A stretch of DNA of 64,000 bases, from NCBI GenBank assembly GCA_002162955.1, contig MABD01000057.1, forward strand, positions 124,001-188,000, given 5' to 3'. A program made the position numbers and the translations under genes. Positions 25,989-36,256 of the stretch are shown here, piece after piece. The stretch is from Gammaproteobacteria bacterium 45_16_T64 (GTDB lineage Bacteria > Pseudomonadota > Gammaproteobacteria > Pseudomonadales > Ketobacteraceae). The notes under the pieces were generated by a model, which had not been told where the DNA came from, did not search any database, and saw only the letters and a list, made by a program, of their open reading frames with translations. Each line of letters opens with the position of its first letter. The stretch's first letter is position 1.

Positions 25989-27164
25989 CTAACGAGACAA
26001 GTAACGCATCCCCTCTTCTAACCCTTTAAGGGTCAACGGATACATTTTGTCTTCTACCAGCTTTCGAGTCCACGCCACAGAAGTTGTAAATTCCCAACTT
26101 GTTTCTGGTTCTGGATTTAACCAAACAACCTTATCGAATTTTTCAGTAAGACGCCTCATCCAAGCCTCACCCGGCTCTTCATTCCAATGCTCAACACTAC
26201 CGCCTACCGAATTAATTTCGTAAGGTGACATTGTTGCATCGCCCACAAAAATCACACGATAATCCGAACTGTAAGTTCGCAACAAATCCAAAGTATCGGT
26301 CTTCTCTTTCCAGCGGCGATTATTATCCTTCCAAACACCTTCATAAATGAAGTTATGGAAATAGAAGTATTCCATGTGTTTGAATTCCGCTTTCGCAGCC
26401 GAAAATAGCTCTTCACAGCTTTTAATGTAGGGATCCATTGACCCGCCCACATCAAAGAAAATTAATACCTTCACGCCATTTCGCCGCTCCGGCACCATCT
26501 TTATATCCAAATACCCTGCATTTCTTGCAGTTGAACTAATTGTGTCATCAATATCAAGTTTGTCAGGCATTCCTTGTCGAGTAAACTTCCTCAGACGCCT
26601 CAATGCCATTTTGATATTTCGAACGCCGAGTTCTACGGAATCATCTAAATTTCGATATTGACGCTTTTCCCATACCTTTACAGCTTTGTTGTTCCTAGAT
26701 TTTCCGCCAATACGAAAACCAGCAGGGTTTTGCCCATGAGATCCAAAAGGGGATGTGCCGCCAGTGCCTATCCACTTATTACCACCTTGATGACGTTTCT
26801 TCTGCTCCTCTAGGCGTTTTTTAAACTCATCCATGAGCTTTTCAAAATCCCCTAGCGCTTTCAACTTATCAAGCTCCTCCTTGCTCAAGGTCTTTTCAAT
26901 TTCCTTACGCAGCCACTCTTCAGGAATTAGAGTTTCAAACAAGTCATTTGCATTTTCAAGCCCATCAAAATACTTCTTGAAGGCTCTATCAAATTTATCA
27001 AAGTACTTTTCGTCTTTAACAAGGATGATTTTAGATAATGTATAGAAGCCATCAATGTCAGCATATATGACTTTTTCTTTTAGCGCTTTTAGAAGATCCA
27101 ATAGCTCCCGGATAGTAACCGGAACCTTGCCTTCGTGTAGCTCAAAGAAGAAATTAATTAGCAT
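25989..27164 (-). CDS. VWA-domain (CoxE-like) protein partner of a MoxR ATPase
   Basis: 391 residues. An N-terminal helical region with a charged stretch (EELDKLKALGDFEKLMDEF) leads to a C-terminal von Willebrand A domain: VLIFFDVGGSMDPY (a metal site with Gly at the middle Ser position, common in this family), YSSDYRVIFVGDATMSPYEI and DKVVWLNPEP. Such proteins work with MoxR AAA+ ATPases as chaperones assembling or inserting metal cofactors. The MoxR gene lies 14 bases upstream, so the pair is an operon. Confidence 0.87.
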   Translation of the reverse strand: MLINFFFELHEGKVPVTIRELLDLLKALKEKVIYADIDGFYTLSKIILVKDEKYFDKFDRAFKKYFDGLENANDLFETLIPEEWLRKEIEKTLSKEELDKLKALGDFEKLMDEFKKRLEEQKKRHQGGNKWIGTGGTSPFGSHGQNPAGFRIGGKSRNNKAVKVWEKRQYRNLDDSVELGVRNIKMALRRLRKFTRQGMPDKLDIDDTISSTARNAGYLDIKMVPERRNGVKVLIFFDVGGSMDPYIKSCEELFSAAKAEFKHMEYFYFHNFIYEGVWKDNNRRWKEKTDTLDLLRTYSSDYRVIFVGDATMSPYEINSVGGSVEHWNEEPGEAWMRRLTEKFDKVVWLNPEPETSWEFTTSVAWTRKLVEDKMYPLTLKGLEEGMRYLSR

Positions 27165-27178
27165 AATTGCTCCAACGA

Positions 27179-28021
27179 TTAACTTTCACGTCTATTCATA
27201 AACGCAAGGCGTTCAAGTAGATGAACATCTTGTTCGTTCTTAACTAACGCACCATAAAGCGGCGGTATAGCCTTCGTGGTATCACGATCACGCAACACGT
27301 CTTCTGGTATATCATCAGCAAGCAATAGCTTTAACCAGTCTATTAATTCAGAAGTCGACGGCTTTTTCTTGAGACCTGGGACTTTTCGAACATCAAAAAA
27401 TATGTCCATAGCATCCTTAAGCATGTCTTTTTTGAGATTCGGATAATGCACATCAACTATAGACTTCATAGTTTCAAAATCGGGGAAATCGATATAGTGG
27501 AAAAAACAGCGTCTTAGGAAAGCATCGGGGAGCTCTTTCTCATTGTTACTCGTTATAATGATAATTGGGCGTAGTTTTGCTTTAACCACTTCTTGCGTCT
27601 CATAAACGTAGAATTCCATTTTATCTAGTTCTTGAAGCAAATCATTTGGAAATTCGATATCTGCCTTATCGATTTCATCAATTAGCAATACGACTTGCTC
27701 GTCGCTATCAAAAGCCTCCCAGAGCTTTCCCTTTTTTATATAGTTTTTAATATCATGAACACGATCATCACCTAACTGAGAGTCCCGTAGCCGGGAAACA
27801 GCATCATACTCATACAGTCCCTGTTGCGCCTTCGTTGTTGATTTGACATGCCACTGGATTAAACGCAAACCCAAGCCGTCAGATACCTGCTCCGCCAGCA
27901 TGGTTTTACCTGTGCCCGGCTCCCCTTTGATCAAGAGCGGGCGTTGTAAGGTAATCGCAGCATTGACTGCTAGCTTTAACTCATCTGTTGCTACATAAGA
28001 TTCTGTACCCTGAAATTGCAT
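27179..28021 (-). CDS. MoxR-family AAA+ ATPase
   Basis: 280 residues from the ATG at 28021 (an ATG at 28039 is in frame). Walker A GEPGTGKT, Walker B LLIDEID, sensor-1 IIITSNNEKELPDAFLRR. The segment PSTSELIDWLKLLLADDIP is the typical C-terminal lid of the MoxR subgroup paired with CoxE-like VWA proteins. It probably remodels a client complex with the downstream VWA protein. The client is not evident from neighbours. Confidence 0.9.
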   Translation of the reverse strand: MQFQGTESYVATDELKLAVNAAITLQRPLLIKGEPGTGKTMLAEQVSDGLGLRLIQWHVKSTTKAQQGLYEYDAVSRLRDSQLGDDRVHDIKNYIKKGKLWEAFDSDEQVVLLIDEIDKADIEFPNDLLQELDKMEFYVYETQEVVKAKLRPIIIITSNNEKELPDAFLRRCFFHYIDFPDFETMKSIVDVHYPNLKKDMLKDAMDIFFDVRKVPGLKKKPSTSELIDWLKLLLADDIPEDVLRDRDTTKAIPPLYGALVKNEQDVHLLERLAFMNRRES

Positions 28022-28137
28022 ATTACTCACACCCTGCATGTTGTTTTGATCATATGGGGTCGAGTATACAAAATAGATATAGGTTACGTCAGTGCAAAAA
28101 GTGCCAATTAACCCTGTATTTTAGTCAATTATCGGCC

Positions 28138-29334
28138 TTACCAAGGGTTAGATACCTGTACGACCTCGGTTTGTACCCCCTTCCTCGCCACTCCTTTTCC
28201 ACCCCTAGATTTGGCAAACGCTTTCTTTTCACGCTCAACAGGCGCTGGGGTCACAGCTCCCTCAGAAGCCGGATCTATATCTGTGGCATCATCCTGCACT
28301 TGATTCTGCGGTATCGCGGCGACCACCTCCTCCATTTCTATCAGGAACTCTGGCTTCTTAAACGCCCTCGGCTTCTCTTTCACCTCTTTTGAGGCTAATG
28401 AAGCGATCGCTTCCTCCTTCGCTTCCCGAACTGCGTCCTCCACCGCCTTAGCAATCTTCTGTTGCTGATGTCGTTTATCCCGCTCCTCCAATCTCACGAC
28501 GGCTTGAGTTGCCGTTTTTAAGACAACCTTTATCTCGCTATTACATAACGTATATTTCGAAGTGAGGCTCGCTATTGACTTAGAGGAGTCATAACCGGGA
28601 TAATTTTGGGCTCGCTGTAATGCCGCCTGATGTAAACTCGCTTCGCTAAAGTAGTTTTCACCTACCGACACCATCGCTTTCGTAGCTTCAAGTTTAGGCC
28701 GGCTGACCCCTGATTTCACCGCCATTTGCTGGGCAACTTGGCAACTATCGTTTGATCGCGCGAGCAACGCTATCAAGGAATTGGCATCAATCTCTTCCTT
28801 GTCTATACGTGTTTGAGCCGCCATTAAGCCATCTTCCAATTTATCGCAGCGCCTCACTTTACTTGAATTTGATGCGACCTTTAAGACACTACCGGTCAAC
28901 GATAGAGCCCTGTCTCGCATACTGACATACTCCCGATACTTCGCTCGAGCTTTCGAAAGGTAATCTCCTTTCGCGAGCAACTTGGCCTCTTTGCACGCAA
29001 GAACTCCCTGCTCTAGAAGCGGCAAGGCTTTGTATCTAGCGATATCTTCACCAATTTGCGAACACTGCTTTATTTGCCTAGCAGCCTTCTGGCTATCTTC
29101 GGCAATACCTGGATAAAGGGCCTCTGCTCTAGATAACACGGTGGTATATGTATCAAACTCCTGTTGCGATACTCCTTGATCCGAACGACTACTTTCAAGC
29201 GCATTCGTACAGTGAACCAGCCCCTGCTCAAACAGGTTACGCGCTGCATCTTTAGTTTTATCGCTCACGCCAGCCGACGCCCAATTTGAAAACATCAAAC
29301 CAATCACGGCTATAGCGCAATATTGATTCTTCAT
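28138..29334 (-). CDS. Secreted helical protein of unknown function
   Basis: 398 residues from the ATG at 29334 with GGAAGGA upstream. A signal peptide (VIGLMFSNWASA) is followed by about 250 residues of alternating amphipathic helices with regularly spaced cysteines (VHCTNALE, KQCSQIGED, LACKEAKLL, RRCDKLED, DSCQVAQQ, TLCNSEIK), reminiscent of repeated helical-hairpin units with disulphides. The last 130 residues are coiled coil then Pro/Glu/Lys-rich and end in a basic tail. No family recognised. It lies just upstream of the MoxR/VWA pair. Confidence 0.7.
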   Translation of the reverse strand: MKNQYCAIAVIGLMFSNWASAGVSDKTKDAARNLFEQGLVHCTNALESSRSDQGVSQQEFDTYTTVLSRAEALYPGIAEDSQKAARQIKQCSQIGEDIARYKALPLLEQGVLACKEAKLLAKGDYLSKARAKYREYVSMRDRALSLTGSVLKVASNSSKVRRCDKLEDGLMAAQTRIDKEEIDANSLIALLARSNDSCQVAQQMAVKSGVSRPKLEATKAMVSVGENYFSEASLHQAALQRAQNYPGYDSSKSIASLTSKYTLCNSEIKVVLKTATQAVVRLEERDKRHQQQKIAKAVEDAVREAKEEAIASLASKEVKEKPRAFKKPEFLIEMEEVVAAIPQNQVQDDATDIDPASEGAVTPAPVEREKKAFAKSRGGKGVARKGVQTEVVQVSNPW

Positions 29335-29630
29335 AATTACATCCTTCCACAATGCATACTAACAAACGTTTTCAGAACGAAATCGTTTAATACTTCTAAA
29401 AGGTACTGATCAAAGAGTAGCACTACGATAGCAAGCAATTATGTTCTTTGCATGACACCGTTAACAAACCAAGTGTGCATGGTTAACAAAACTAATCTAA
29501 AGTAACATACCGAACAAATAACCACCTACTTTTCAAGGAGTTGATTATTGTTAACCAGTCTGTAAAATCACCCCAAAGGCTAGCCCTTCACATATCTGCA
29601 ATACCTCTTTTACTTCCTTGGGAGCCCATC

Positions 29631-30599
29631 ATGGGAACAATTTACGACAATAACGCCCTTAGTATTGGCAAAACACCACTCGTTAGAATCAAGCACATCA
29701 CTGATCACGATATTCTAGTGAAAGTTGAAAGCAGAAACCCTGCTGCCTCTGTCAAATGCCGCATTGGCGCAAACATGATTTGGCAAGCAGTAAAGGATGG
29801 CTCTCTCAAAGAGGGCATGATGATTGTTGAGCCAACAAGTGGCAATACAGGTATCGCGCTTGCATTTGTAGCCGCAGCTCAAGGTTATTCGTTAACACTA
29901 ACCATGCCAAATACCATGAGCCTAGAGCGAAGAAAAGTTATAAAAGCGCTTGGGGCTAACGTAGTGCTCACAGAAGGCGCCAAGGGCATGAAAGGGGCAA
30001 TAGAACGAGCCCAGCAAATTGTAGATGAAAGCAACGGCAAAGCGTTGATGTTACAACAATTTGAAAATCCAGCTAACCCTGCGATTCACGAGGAAACTAC
30101 AGGGCCAGAAATTTGGGAAGATACCGATGGTGGAATTGATATTCTTATATCTGGCGTAGGTACTGGAGGCACTATTAGTGGCGTTAGCCGCTACATAAAG
30201 AAGACTAAAGGCAAGAACATAGTCTCCGTGGCAGTAGAACCAGAGACTTCTCAAATTATAGGACAAACAATGAAAGGAGAGCCCCTTCAACCCGCTCCCC
30301 ATAAAATTCAAGGAATAGGCGCAGGATTCATTCCAAAGAACCTAGACCTAGAGATGGTTGACCAGGTTCAAGCCGTTACTAATGAAGAGGCAATCGAACA
30401 CGCCCACCTTTTGATGGAAAAGGAAGGCATTCTAGCGGGAATATCCTCTGGTGCAGCCCTATGTGCGGCATTAAAAGTAGCCGAAGCCCCTGAAAACAAA
30501 GGTAAAACTATTGTAGCCATTCTTCCTGATTCAGGAGAACGATACCTTAGTTCTATATTATTTGAAGGCAAATTCACGGACAATGAGACCCAACAGTAG
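29631..30599 (+). CDS. cysK: Cysteine synthase A (O-acetylserine sulfhydrylase)
   Basis: PLP enzyme making cysteine from O-acetylserine and sulfide. From the ATG at 29631 (GGGAG upstream) it is 322 residues, the CysK length. Marks: [29 protein letters not shown] with the PLP lysine K42, [30 protein letters not shown] (phosphate loop), GIGAGFIP and [11 protein letters not shown]. The frame is open upstream to 29541. A hairpin 38 bases after the stop may act in termination. Confidence 0.93.
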   Translation: MGTIYDNNALSIGKTPLVRIKHITDHDILVKVESRNPAASVKCRIGANMIWQAVKDGSLKEGMMIVEPTSGNTGIALAFVAAAQGYSLTLTMPNTMSLERRKVIKALGANVVLTEGAKGMKGAIERAQQIVDESNGKALMLQQFENPANPAIHEETTGPEIWEDTDGGIDILISGVGTGGTISGVSRYIKKTKGKNIVSVAVEPETSQIIGQTMKGEPLQPAPHKIQGIGAGFIPKNLDLEMVDQVQAVTNEEAIEHAHLLMEKEGILAGISSGAALCAALKVAEAPENKGKTIVAILPDSGERYLSSILFEGKFTDNETQQ

Positions 30600-30636
30600 C
30601 TTCGCTGTTCCAGTTAATGAGTAGTTTAGTATTGCC

Positions 30637-30665
30637 AGCCCTTTGTTAAAGCAAATCAAAGGGCT
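30637..30665. terminator. Hairpin downstream of cysK
   Basis: AGCCCTTTG (30637-30645) and CAAAGGGCT (30657-30665) are perfect complements with an 11-base loop. No U-tract follows, so it is either a weak terminator or a 3'-end stabilising structure. Confidence 0.45.
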
Positions 30666-30781
30666 AGCTTGCTCCTCCCAGATAAGCTGCGCTACACCTC
30701 CCCCTGTAATAAACATCCCTAAAGCTACAGGCTGGGCTATTCTTAAATTAATATTCACTTTTTGTCTGAATGCACTAATAC

Positions 30782-33145
30782 ATGCAACCACCCTTTAAAA
30801 ATAGCTTAGCATCCAGCCTCTTAAGGATTGTCTTAGGCTTCTATTTCTTTATCGCAATTACCCTTACTCTAGGGCAATTAGCGCTGGAATTCAGAAATGA
30901 AAAACAGCGCCTCGAAGAAGAAATCATCAGCAAAGTGAAGTTATTCGCTCCGGTTATCACACAAGCACTGTGGAATTTTGACGACGAACAACTCGACGTT
31001 ACCACCAACAGCATCCTTAACACTGAACTCATCGTTGGCATTGATATATTTGATGACCAATCCGAAGCAGTACTCTCTAAATGGCAAGAAGGCACACGCA
31101 AGCGCCCCAAGCCCACTATCCAACCCCCATCTGACTCTGTAGACCAAACACAACTTTACTCTTATAACTATCCTCTTGAAGACAAATCGCTTAAAAATGC
31201 ACCGCTTGGCCATATCAGTGTCTTTACCAGCTCAAGCATCGTAATAGAACGCGCAGCATATACCTTCACTATCACAATAATTAACGCAATCATCAAAACA
31301 ATATCATTGTGGTTAATATTTTATCTCGTGCTAAAACATATGTTGGCACAGCCACTCGGCAAATTAACCGACAAGATCAACCAGCTAAATCCCGACATCA
31401 ACGCTAACAACGATGCTCACACAGAATTTGACGAAAAGACTGTGGCACAAAACAACGAGTTAGGAGATCTAATTCAAAGTTTCTTTTCCATGAAGAATGC
31501 CATCAAAGAGAAAAACGAAGCCATTCAGAACTACCAGCAACACCTTGAAGATATGGTCAACAAGCGAACCGAAGCTATTCGGCGGCTTAACGATCAGCTA
31601 ACCTCTGCCTCAAAAGCCAAAACTGACTTTCTAGCCAATATGAGTCACGAAATAAGAACCCCCATGAATGGTGTTTATGGCGTTGCGGAATTACTCAAAG
31701 ACACGCAGTTAGATGAAAACCAACACGAATACGTGCAAACGATTCAAAACTCCTGCCAAGCACTCATTACCGTCATCAATGACATTTTAGATTTCTCTAA
31801 GATCGAAGCAGGCAATCTGGATTTAGAAGAAATATCCTTTAATCTTGAGCAGATGTTATATGAATGCGGCTCAATATTCTCCCTTAAAGCCAGCGACCAA
31901 AGCCTTAAATTTACAATAACGCTGTGCCCTGAAGCCCCTACACATATTGTTGGCGATCCCACACGGCTTCGGCAGATTATTTTAAACCTGCTTGGCAACG
32001 CATTCAAATTCACAGAAACAGGCGCCATCAGCGTTCGTGTGGCCCGAGCAGAAGGCAGCGCCAATAGCGGTGACCTAGCACTTCGCTTTGAAGTTAAAGA
32101 CACCGGCATTGGCATATCCGACGATGCACAAAAGAAGTTATTCAGAACCTTTTCTCAAGCTGACAGTTCAACAACCCGCAAATACGGAGGGACAGGGCTA
32201 GGCCTTGCAATCTGCAAGAAACTCGTTGACCTGATGGAGGGAGAGATAGGCATTGAAAGCCAGCTTGGCTTAGGCTCTGTCTTTTGGTTCACCATAAAAA
32301 CCGAAGAGGCTACAGCAACTGACGATCTACAAGACCTATCTAAGCTCCTGCTCAACAAAACCGTTGCGCTATGCTACGAAGACAATGAGCTTGAAGACCT
32401 TTCCAAAGAAATGCTCTACCAACACTCCGCGACAATCACAACTATTGATGACCCAACCTGCCAATTGATGCTCGCAGGAAAACACTCTTCACCACCGAAA
32501 GCCGACATATTGATCATTGAAGAGCACCATCTAAATGACAACTACCTAGAGCAGCTATCCAACAACAAACTGCAAGCGTCCTCCCTGCTTGTCTACTGCC
32601 ACAGCTTGGATTCAGCGTCCCACCTTAACAAGCTCGAGCTCTCAATACCGATACGCATCATGCAACCCCCTCTCAGCAACCACGCGCTTAAACAAGCGGT
32701 ATCCTCATTACTGAGCCGTACAAAAGCACCTAAAGTCAAAAAAACACCTATACAAACCGTCGACCTAAACGTACTTGTTGCAGAAGACAATCCTGTTAAC
32801 CAAATCGTAATGAAAGGCGCCCTGCGCAAATTGGGGATCACACCAGACATCGCAAACAACGGTCAAGAAGCCTTGGATCAGTACAGCAATTATTCGCAGG
32901 GTTATGATTTGATATTAATGGACTGTGAAATGCCTAAACTAGACGGCTGGAACGCAGCGCAGCAAATAAAAGCGCTAGACAAAAAACCTGAAAATCTTGA
33001 ACAGCTTGTCATCATCGCTGTTTCTGCCCACGCGATTGATTCACAACGCCAAAAAGCGTTCGATTACGGCATGGATGATTTCCTAACTAAACCGTACACA
33101 CAGGCAGAGCTAAAAGAAATCCTTAAGAAAAATGAAATCCTTTAA
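30782..33145 (+). CDS. Hybrid sensor histidine kinase with degenerate plus intact receivers
   Basis: 787 residues. A membrane helix at about 11-32, a periplasmic sensor region (35-160), a second helix (161-186), a linker/coiled coil, HisKA with [15 protein letters not shown] (H289), and HATPase_c with [15 protein letters not shown] and GGTGLGLAI. Residues 525-645 resemble a receiver but lack an acceptor Asp, as in BarA-type kinases. The final receiver (661-787) is intact: D714 in LMDCEMP, S748 and K770. No Hpt domain, so an external phosphotransfer protein is likely. No good ribosome site is seen before the ATG. Sensed signal unknown. Confidence 0.9.
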   Translation: MQPPFKNSLASSLLRIVLGFYFFIAITLTLGQLALEFRNEKQRLEEEIISKVKLFAPVITQALWNFDDEQLDVTTNSILNTELIVGIDIFDDQSEAVLSKWQEGTRKRPKPTIQPPSDSVDQTQLYSYNYPLEDKSLKNAPLGHISVFTSSSIVIERAAYTFTITIINAIIKTISLWLIFYLVLKHMLAQPLGKLTDKINQLNPDINANNDAHTEFDEKTVAQNNELGDLIQSFFSMKNAIKEKNEAIQNYQQHLEDMVNKRTEAIRRLNDQLTSASKAKTDFLANMSHEIRTPMNGVYGVAELLKDTQLDENQHEYVQTIQNSCQALITVINDILDFSKIEAGNLDLEEISFNLEQMLYECGSIFSLKASDQSLKFTITLCPEAPTHIVGDPTRLRQIILNLLGNAFKFTETGAISVRVARAEGSANSGDLALRFEVKDTGIGISDDAQKKLFRTFSQADSSTTRKYGGTGLGLAICKKLVDLMEGEIGIESQLGLGSVFWFTIKTEEATATDDLQDLSKLLLNKTVALCYEDNELEDLSKEMLYQHSATITTIDDPTCQLMLAGKHSSPPKADILIIEEHHLNDNYLEQLSNNKLQASSLLVYCHSLDSASHLNKLELSIPIRIMQPPLSNHALKQAVSSLLSRTKAPKVKKTPIQTVDLNVLVAEDNPVNQIVMKGALRKLGITPDIANNGQEALDQYSNYSQGYDLILMDCEMPKLDGWNAAQQIKALDKKPENLEQLVIIAVSAHAIDSQRQKAFDYGMDDFLTKPYTQAELKEILKKNEIL

Positions 33146-33168
33146 CGAATACCAAACCTGCATATCCA

Positions 33169-33525
33169 TTACAAATTTTTAATATATTCAGCCCAACCAA
33201 GATAGTCCGTATTTTCACCTTCGTATATCTCAAAACCAGCAAAGTACCATCCCTTATCCGCCAGCGGCTTAATCCAGCGTAACTCCGCTGTTAAAAAGAA
33301 CTCCTCACCTGAAGAAAACCTGACACAGAGATCCATCACTGTCCCTTTCGCAATGCATTCACTTACATACAACCGTAGGCCTAACGTAGAAAGGTCCACC
33401 GTTTCACAGCTAACAATTTTGTCTACATAATCCCCATTAGGATTTTGGATGGTTAGCTCAATCAACACATCCTCTCTCTTGCTCTTACGCTCCAGTGACC
33501 TTTTATTATCTTGATCTATGCTCAT
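33169..33525 (-). CDS. PilZ-domain protein, predicted c-di-GMP binder
   Basis: 118 residues from the ATG at 33525, five bases after the TAA of the DUF1631 gene. R-x-x-x-R is RKSKR (R13, R17) and D-x-S-x-x-G is DLSTLG (D44, S46, G49), both needed for c-di-GMP binding. The remainder (LTAELRWIKPLADKGWYFAGFE) is the usual PilZ barrel. It is translationally close to the DUF1631 gene, suggesting the two proteins work together. Confidence 0.87.
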   Translation of the reverse strand: MSIDQDNKRSLERKSKREDVLIELTIQNPNGDYVDKIVSCETVDLSTLGLRLYVSECIAKGTVMDLCVRFSSGEEFFLTAELRWIKPLADKGWYFAGFEIYEGENTDYLGWAEYIKNL

Positions 33526-33529
33526 CACG

Positions 33530-35527
33530 TTACCTATGCTCTTTCTGTATATTCCGAACAACTTTTTCTAATGCGCTACTAAACTGAACGCCATTATCCA
33601 CAATGCTAATATCACCCATCGCAATCGATTTTGAAAACTCATGCTTATCAATCTCAAGTTGCTTTATCCCCAAGCGATTAACGAAAATATACTTCGTTCC
33701 CCCTTTAACGATAACGGCCAGTTTTAACTTAACTTCATTAGCAGGGTCTACGCCTAACGCTCCCGCCGCAACCATCACCCACCCACTAACCTGAAGATTC
33801 AACACGGCTCGCGCTGCTGCATCAAGTTCCTCCTCCGTCAGCGTCGGAAGGGGTGCAACTTCCACGTCATCGTCACTGACAACAACAACGCCCTCTTCGA
33901 CACTGGGAGGCTCCAAACTCAATTCACTGCCTAACAATATATCTGCAGTACGAGGCACAAAAGCGGACTTACCCGAATGAAAACTGGACGCTTGCTCCTC
34001 TTCGCGCACCAACTCAAAGCCTGCGCTTTTTGCATCGACTAAATTATCTGAGTTCTCACTCCGTTCAATCTTTTCCCTCTTTGGTTCCAGAGCCATCTGT
34101 GGGGGCAAGGCAATTTTATTGGCAGCATTTAACTCATCGAATCTGTGAGACAGAAAATCGTCAACCCACACCCCCTTTCCAATCAAGTGCAACGTGCCGT
34201 TTTTAAGCCCTACATCCAACTCCTCCCGAGTTTTCTTCGCTATTTTCTTACCGGACTGGTTTACAAAAATCCAAGGACTTTCATCTGATGACTTCACTGT
34301 AAGCTTGCACGCCTCTATGGTGCTTCGGCTGGTTTTTATCCGCACCCAATCACCAACAGACATCGCATCCAATGCGCTTCCAGCATCAATTTGTTCGGTT
34401 TTCCGCTCATAAACCTCGACCTCCTTATTCTCCACCAATAAAGAATCAAACAACACTGCCCCAGGAACGGCGCCAGCAACGAGGGCACTCGCGATCAATT
34501 CAAAAGGTTCGACAGCATCCTCTACCGAACCGTTTTTAAGGGTATCACCTATCAACATCCTCACGGTCTTAAGCATGGTCGGCAGAAATCGCTGATACTT
34601 CGCCTGACCTTCTTGCTCACCACACTCCCGGTAGAATGTAGCCATAGATTCAGTCATGCCGGCTGCCCGCTTCCACCGAGATCCGCCTTCTCCATCCTCA
34701 ATTGAAATAGCTCTAAGTACCTCCCGCCAAGCACCACTGATAAAGTCATGCATTAGCTCAGGCTGCTCGGTGCCAGCAAAGTGCTTATTCAGTAAATCAA
34801 CTACTCTGGGTTCAGCAACCACCTTCTTATTTTTACTTGATTCCGAGCGTACTATTTTATCTTGAACCTTAGATAGGCGTTGCTGGTTCCCTGCGAACCA
34901 GCTTTGAGCATCAATGCAAACTATATTCACAATACTGACATCAACATCATATTGATGAACTATTTTATCTATAAACTTTCCTATTTCAGCCCTATCCGGA
35001 TCATCTACACCAGAAGCTGATGATATCAACGCTAATGTGATGCTATTCACAAATTTTCTAGCGACATTTTTTGGCATAAACAAAAAGGACAAGTCTTGTA
35101 CAATCAACTTGAGCACAGGGATTTTTGTTTTCGCAATCAATTCCCACGCCTCGCTATCAAAGCGCCCCTTTTCTAACATCTCGTCAAACATACTATCGAC
35201 TAAATTGATGGCGCCAAGATCCATCCTAGATAACGGGAAACGCCCAGGCCCCCCGTATTTCTGATGAACAAGGCTTTTGATGCTCGCCTTAACATATGGC
35301 GACCCCTTTACGCTTTTTTGCATATCCGTCAAAAAACGCTGCAACAACGCTAAATCTTTAGCGTCTCGCTTCTGCGACACACTAAAGTACGGGAAGTCGT
35401 CTTCCGCTACGTTACGCTCCAGCAGCTCTACAACAAGTCTGGCCCCCAATCGAAGCGGTGATTTAGCACGTTCCACTTGATTAGTAATGAGCAACCACCT
35501 CACCTGCTTTAAACACAACAAGCTCAC
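33530..35527 (-). CDS. DUF1631 protein with two related C-terminal modules
   Basis: Up to 665 residues. The first about 370 are the helical DUF1631 region (WFAGNQQRLSKVQDKIVR, FISGAWREVLRAIS, LLPTML-type helices). Then two similar modules: 392-460 (GDWVRIKTS, CKLTVKSSDESPWIFVNQSGKK) and 581-655 (SGWVMVAAG, LKLAVIVKGGTKYIFVNRLGIK), separated by an acidic linker. The start is uncertain: GTG 35527, TTG 35494 and GTG 35476 are all possible, and all lie within or beside the end of the YafJ gene. Family function unknown; a PilZ gene follows directly. Confidence 0.82.
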   Translation of the reverse strand: MSLLCLKQVRWLLITNQVERAKSPLRLGARLVVELLERNVAEDDFPYFSVSQKRDAKDLALLQRFLTDMQKSVKGSPYVKASIKSLVHQKYGGPGRFPLSRMDLGAINLVDSMFDEMLEKGRFDSEAWELIAKTKIPVLKLIVQDLSFLFMPKNVARKFVNSITLALISSASGVDDPDRAEIGKFIDKIVHQYDVDVSIVNIVCIDAQSWFAGNQQRLSKVQDKIVRSESSKNKKVVAEPRVVDLLNKHFAGTEQPELMHDFISGAWREVLRAISIEDGEGGSRWKRAAGMTESMATFYRECGEQEGQAKYQRFLPTMLKTVRMLIGDTLKNGSVEDAVEPFELIASALVAGAVPGAVLFDSLLVENKEVEVYERKTEQIDAGSALDAMSVGDWVRIKTSRSTIEACKLTVKSSDESPWIFVNQSGKKIAKKTREELDVGLKNGTLHLIGKGVWVDDFLSHRFDELNAANKIALPPQMALEPKREKIERSENSDNLVDAKSAGFELVREEEQASSFHSGKSAFVPRTADILLGSELSLEPPSVEEGVVVVSDDDVEVAPLPTLTEEELDAAARAVLNLQVSGWVMVAAGALGVDPANEVKLKLAVIVKGGTKYIFVNRLGIKQLEIDKHEFSKSIAMGDISIVDNGVQFSSALEKVVRNIQKEHR

Positions 35528-36254
35528 CTGGTTCCATTATGTTCCACTCCTCATTAGTCGTTAGCGGTGCAGTCGCAACAACAGAAACAATATCGTTCGG
35601 CGTTGTCTCATCATGAAAGTTAATCGTAACATCGTCATCTTTAAGCTGAGCACTCCCAAAGGGAGCCTTTCTGGTAATCCAACATAATTTGGTTGTACAA
35701 AAACAATAAAGGTACTCGGAATCACTCAACAATACGTTAAACACACCATGCACAGAGATCTGGGTGAGAATCTCATGCATTCGCTTAAAAAACGTTTTTT
35801 TTGCATTTGGACGATTGTCATAATCCAATTTTAGCTGATCTAACAAATAACAAAGTGCATGCTCGCTATCGGTTGTACCCACAGGGCAGTATTGTATAAG
35901 CGGTTTCTTTTTAATTCCTTTTAATTGCCCATTATGAGCATATACCCAAGGCCTCCCCCACATTTCCCGAGAGAATGGGTGAGTGTTCTCTAATGCAATT
36001 TTACCTGAATTGGCTTGGCGGATATGACTAACCACTATATGACTCTTTATTGGGTAGTTTCTAACGAATTTAGCAATTTCAGAATTTGCACTGGCATCTA
36101 CATCCTTAAACTCTCGCACGCCTTTACCTTCAAAAAATGCGATACCCCAACCATCTTTATGGGGCCCAGTTCGCCCCCCTCTTTGCATTAATCCAGAAAA
36201 GCTAAAACAAATATCCGTTGGGACATTGGCACTCATGCCTAACAATTCACACAT
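35481..36254 (-). CDS. yafJ: Class II glutamine amidotransferase (YafJ family)
   Basis: 257 residues; the N-terminal Met-Cys (MCELLGMSANVP) exposes the catalytic cysteine after Met removal. Seen: RGGRTGPHKDGWGIAF, VVSHIRQANSGKIALENTHPFSRE, WVYAHNGQLKG and GTTDSEHALCYLL, all of the Ntn-hydrolase amidotransferase fold. No synthase domain is attached, as in YafJ. The ATG follows the HIT gene's stop by two bases. The acceptor substrate is unknown. Confidence 0.9.
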   Translation of the reverse strand: MCELLGMSANVPTDICFSFSGLMQRGGRTGPHKDGWGIAFFEGKGVREFKDVDASANSEIAKFVRNYPIKSHIVVSHIRQANSGKIALENTHPFSREMWGRPWVYAHNGQLKGIKKKPLIQYCPVGTTDSEHALCYLLDQLKLDYDNRPNAKKTFFKRMHEILTQISVHGVFNVLLSDSEYLYCFCTTKLCWITRKAPFGSAQLKDDDVTINFHDETTPNDIVSVVATAPLTTNEEWNIMEPGELVVFKAGEVVAHY

Positions 36255-36256
36255 AC

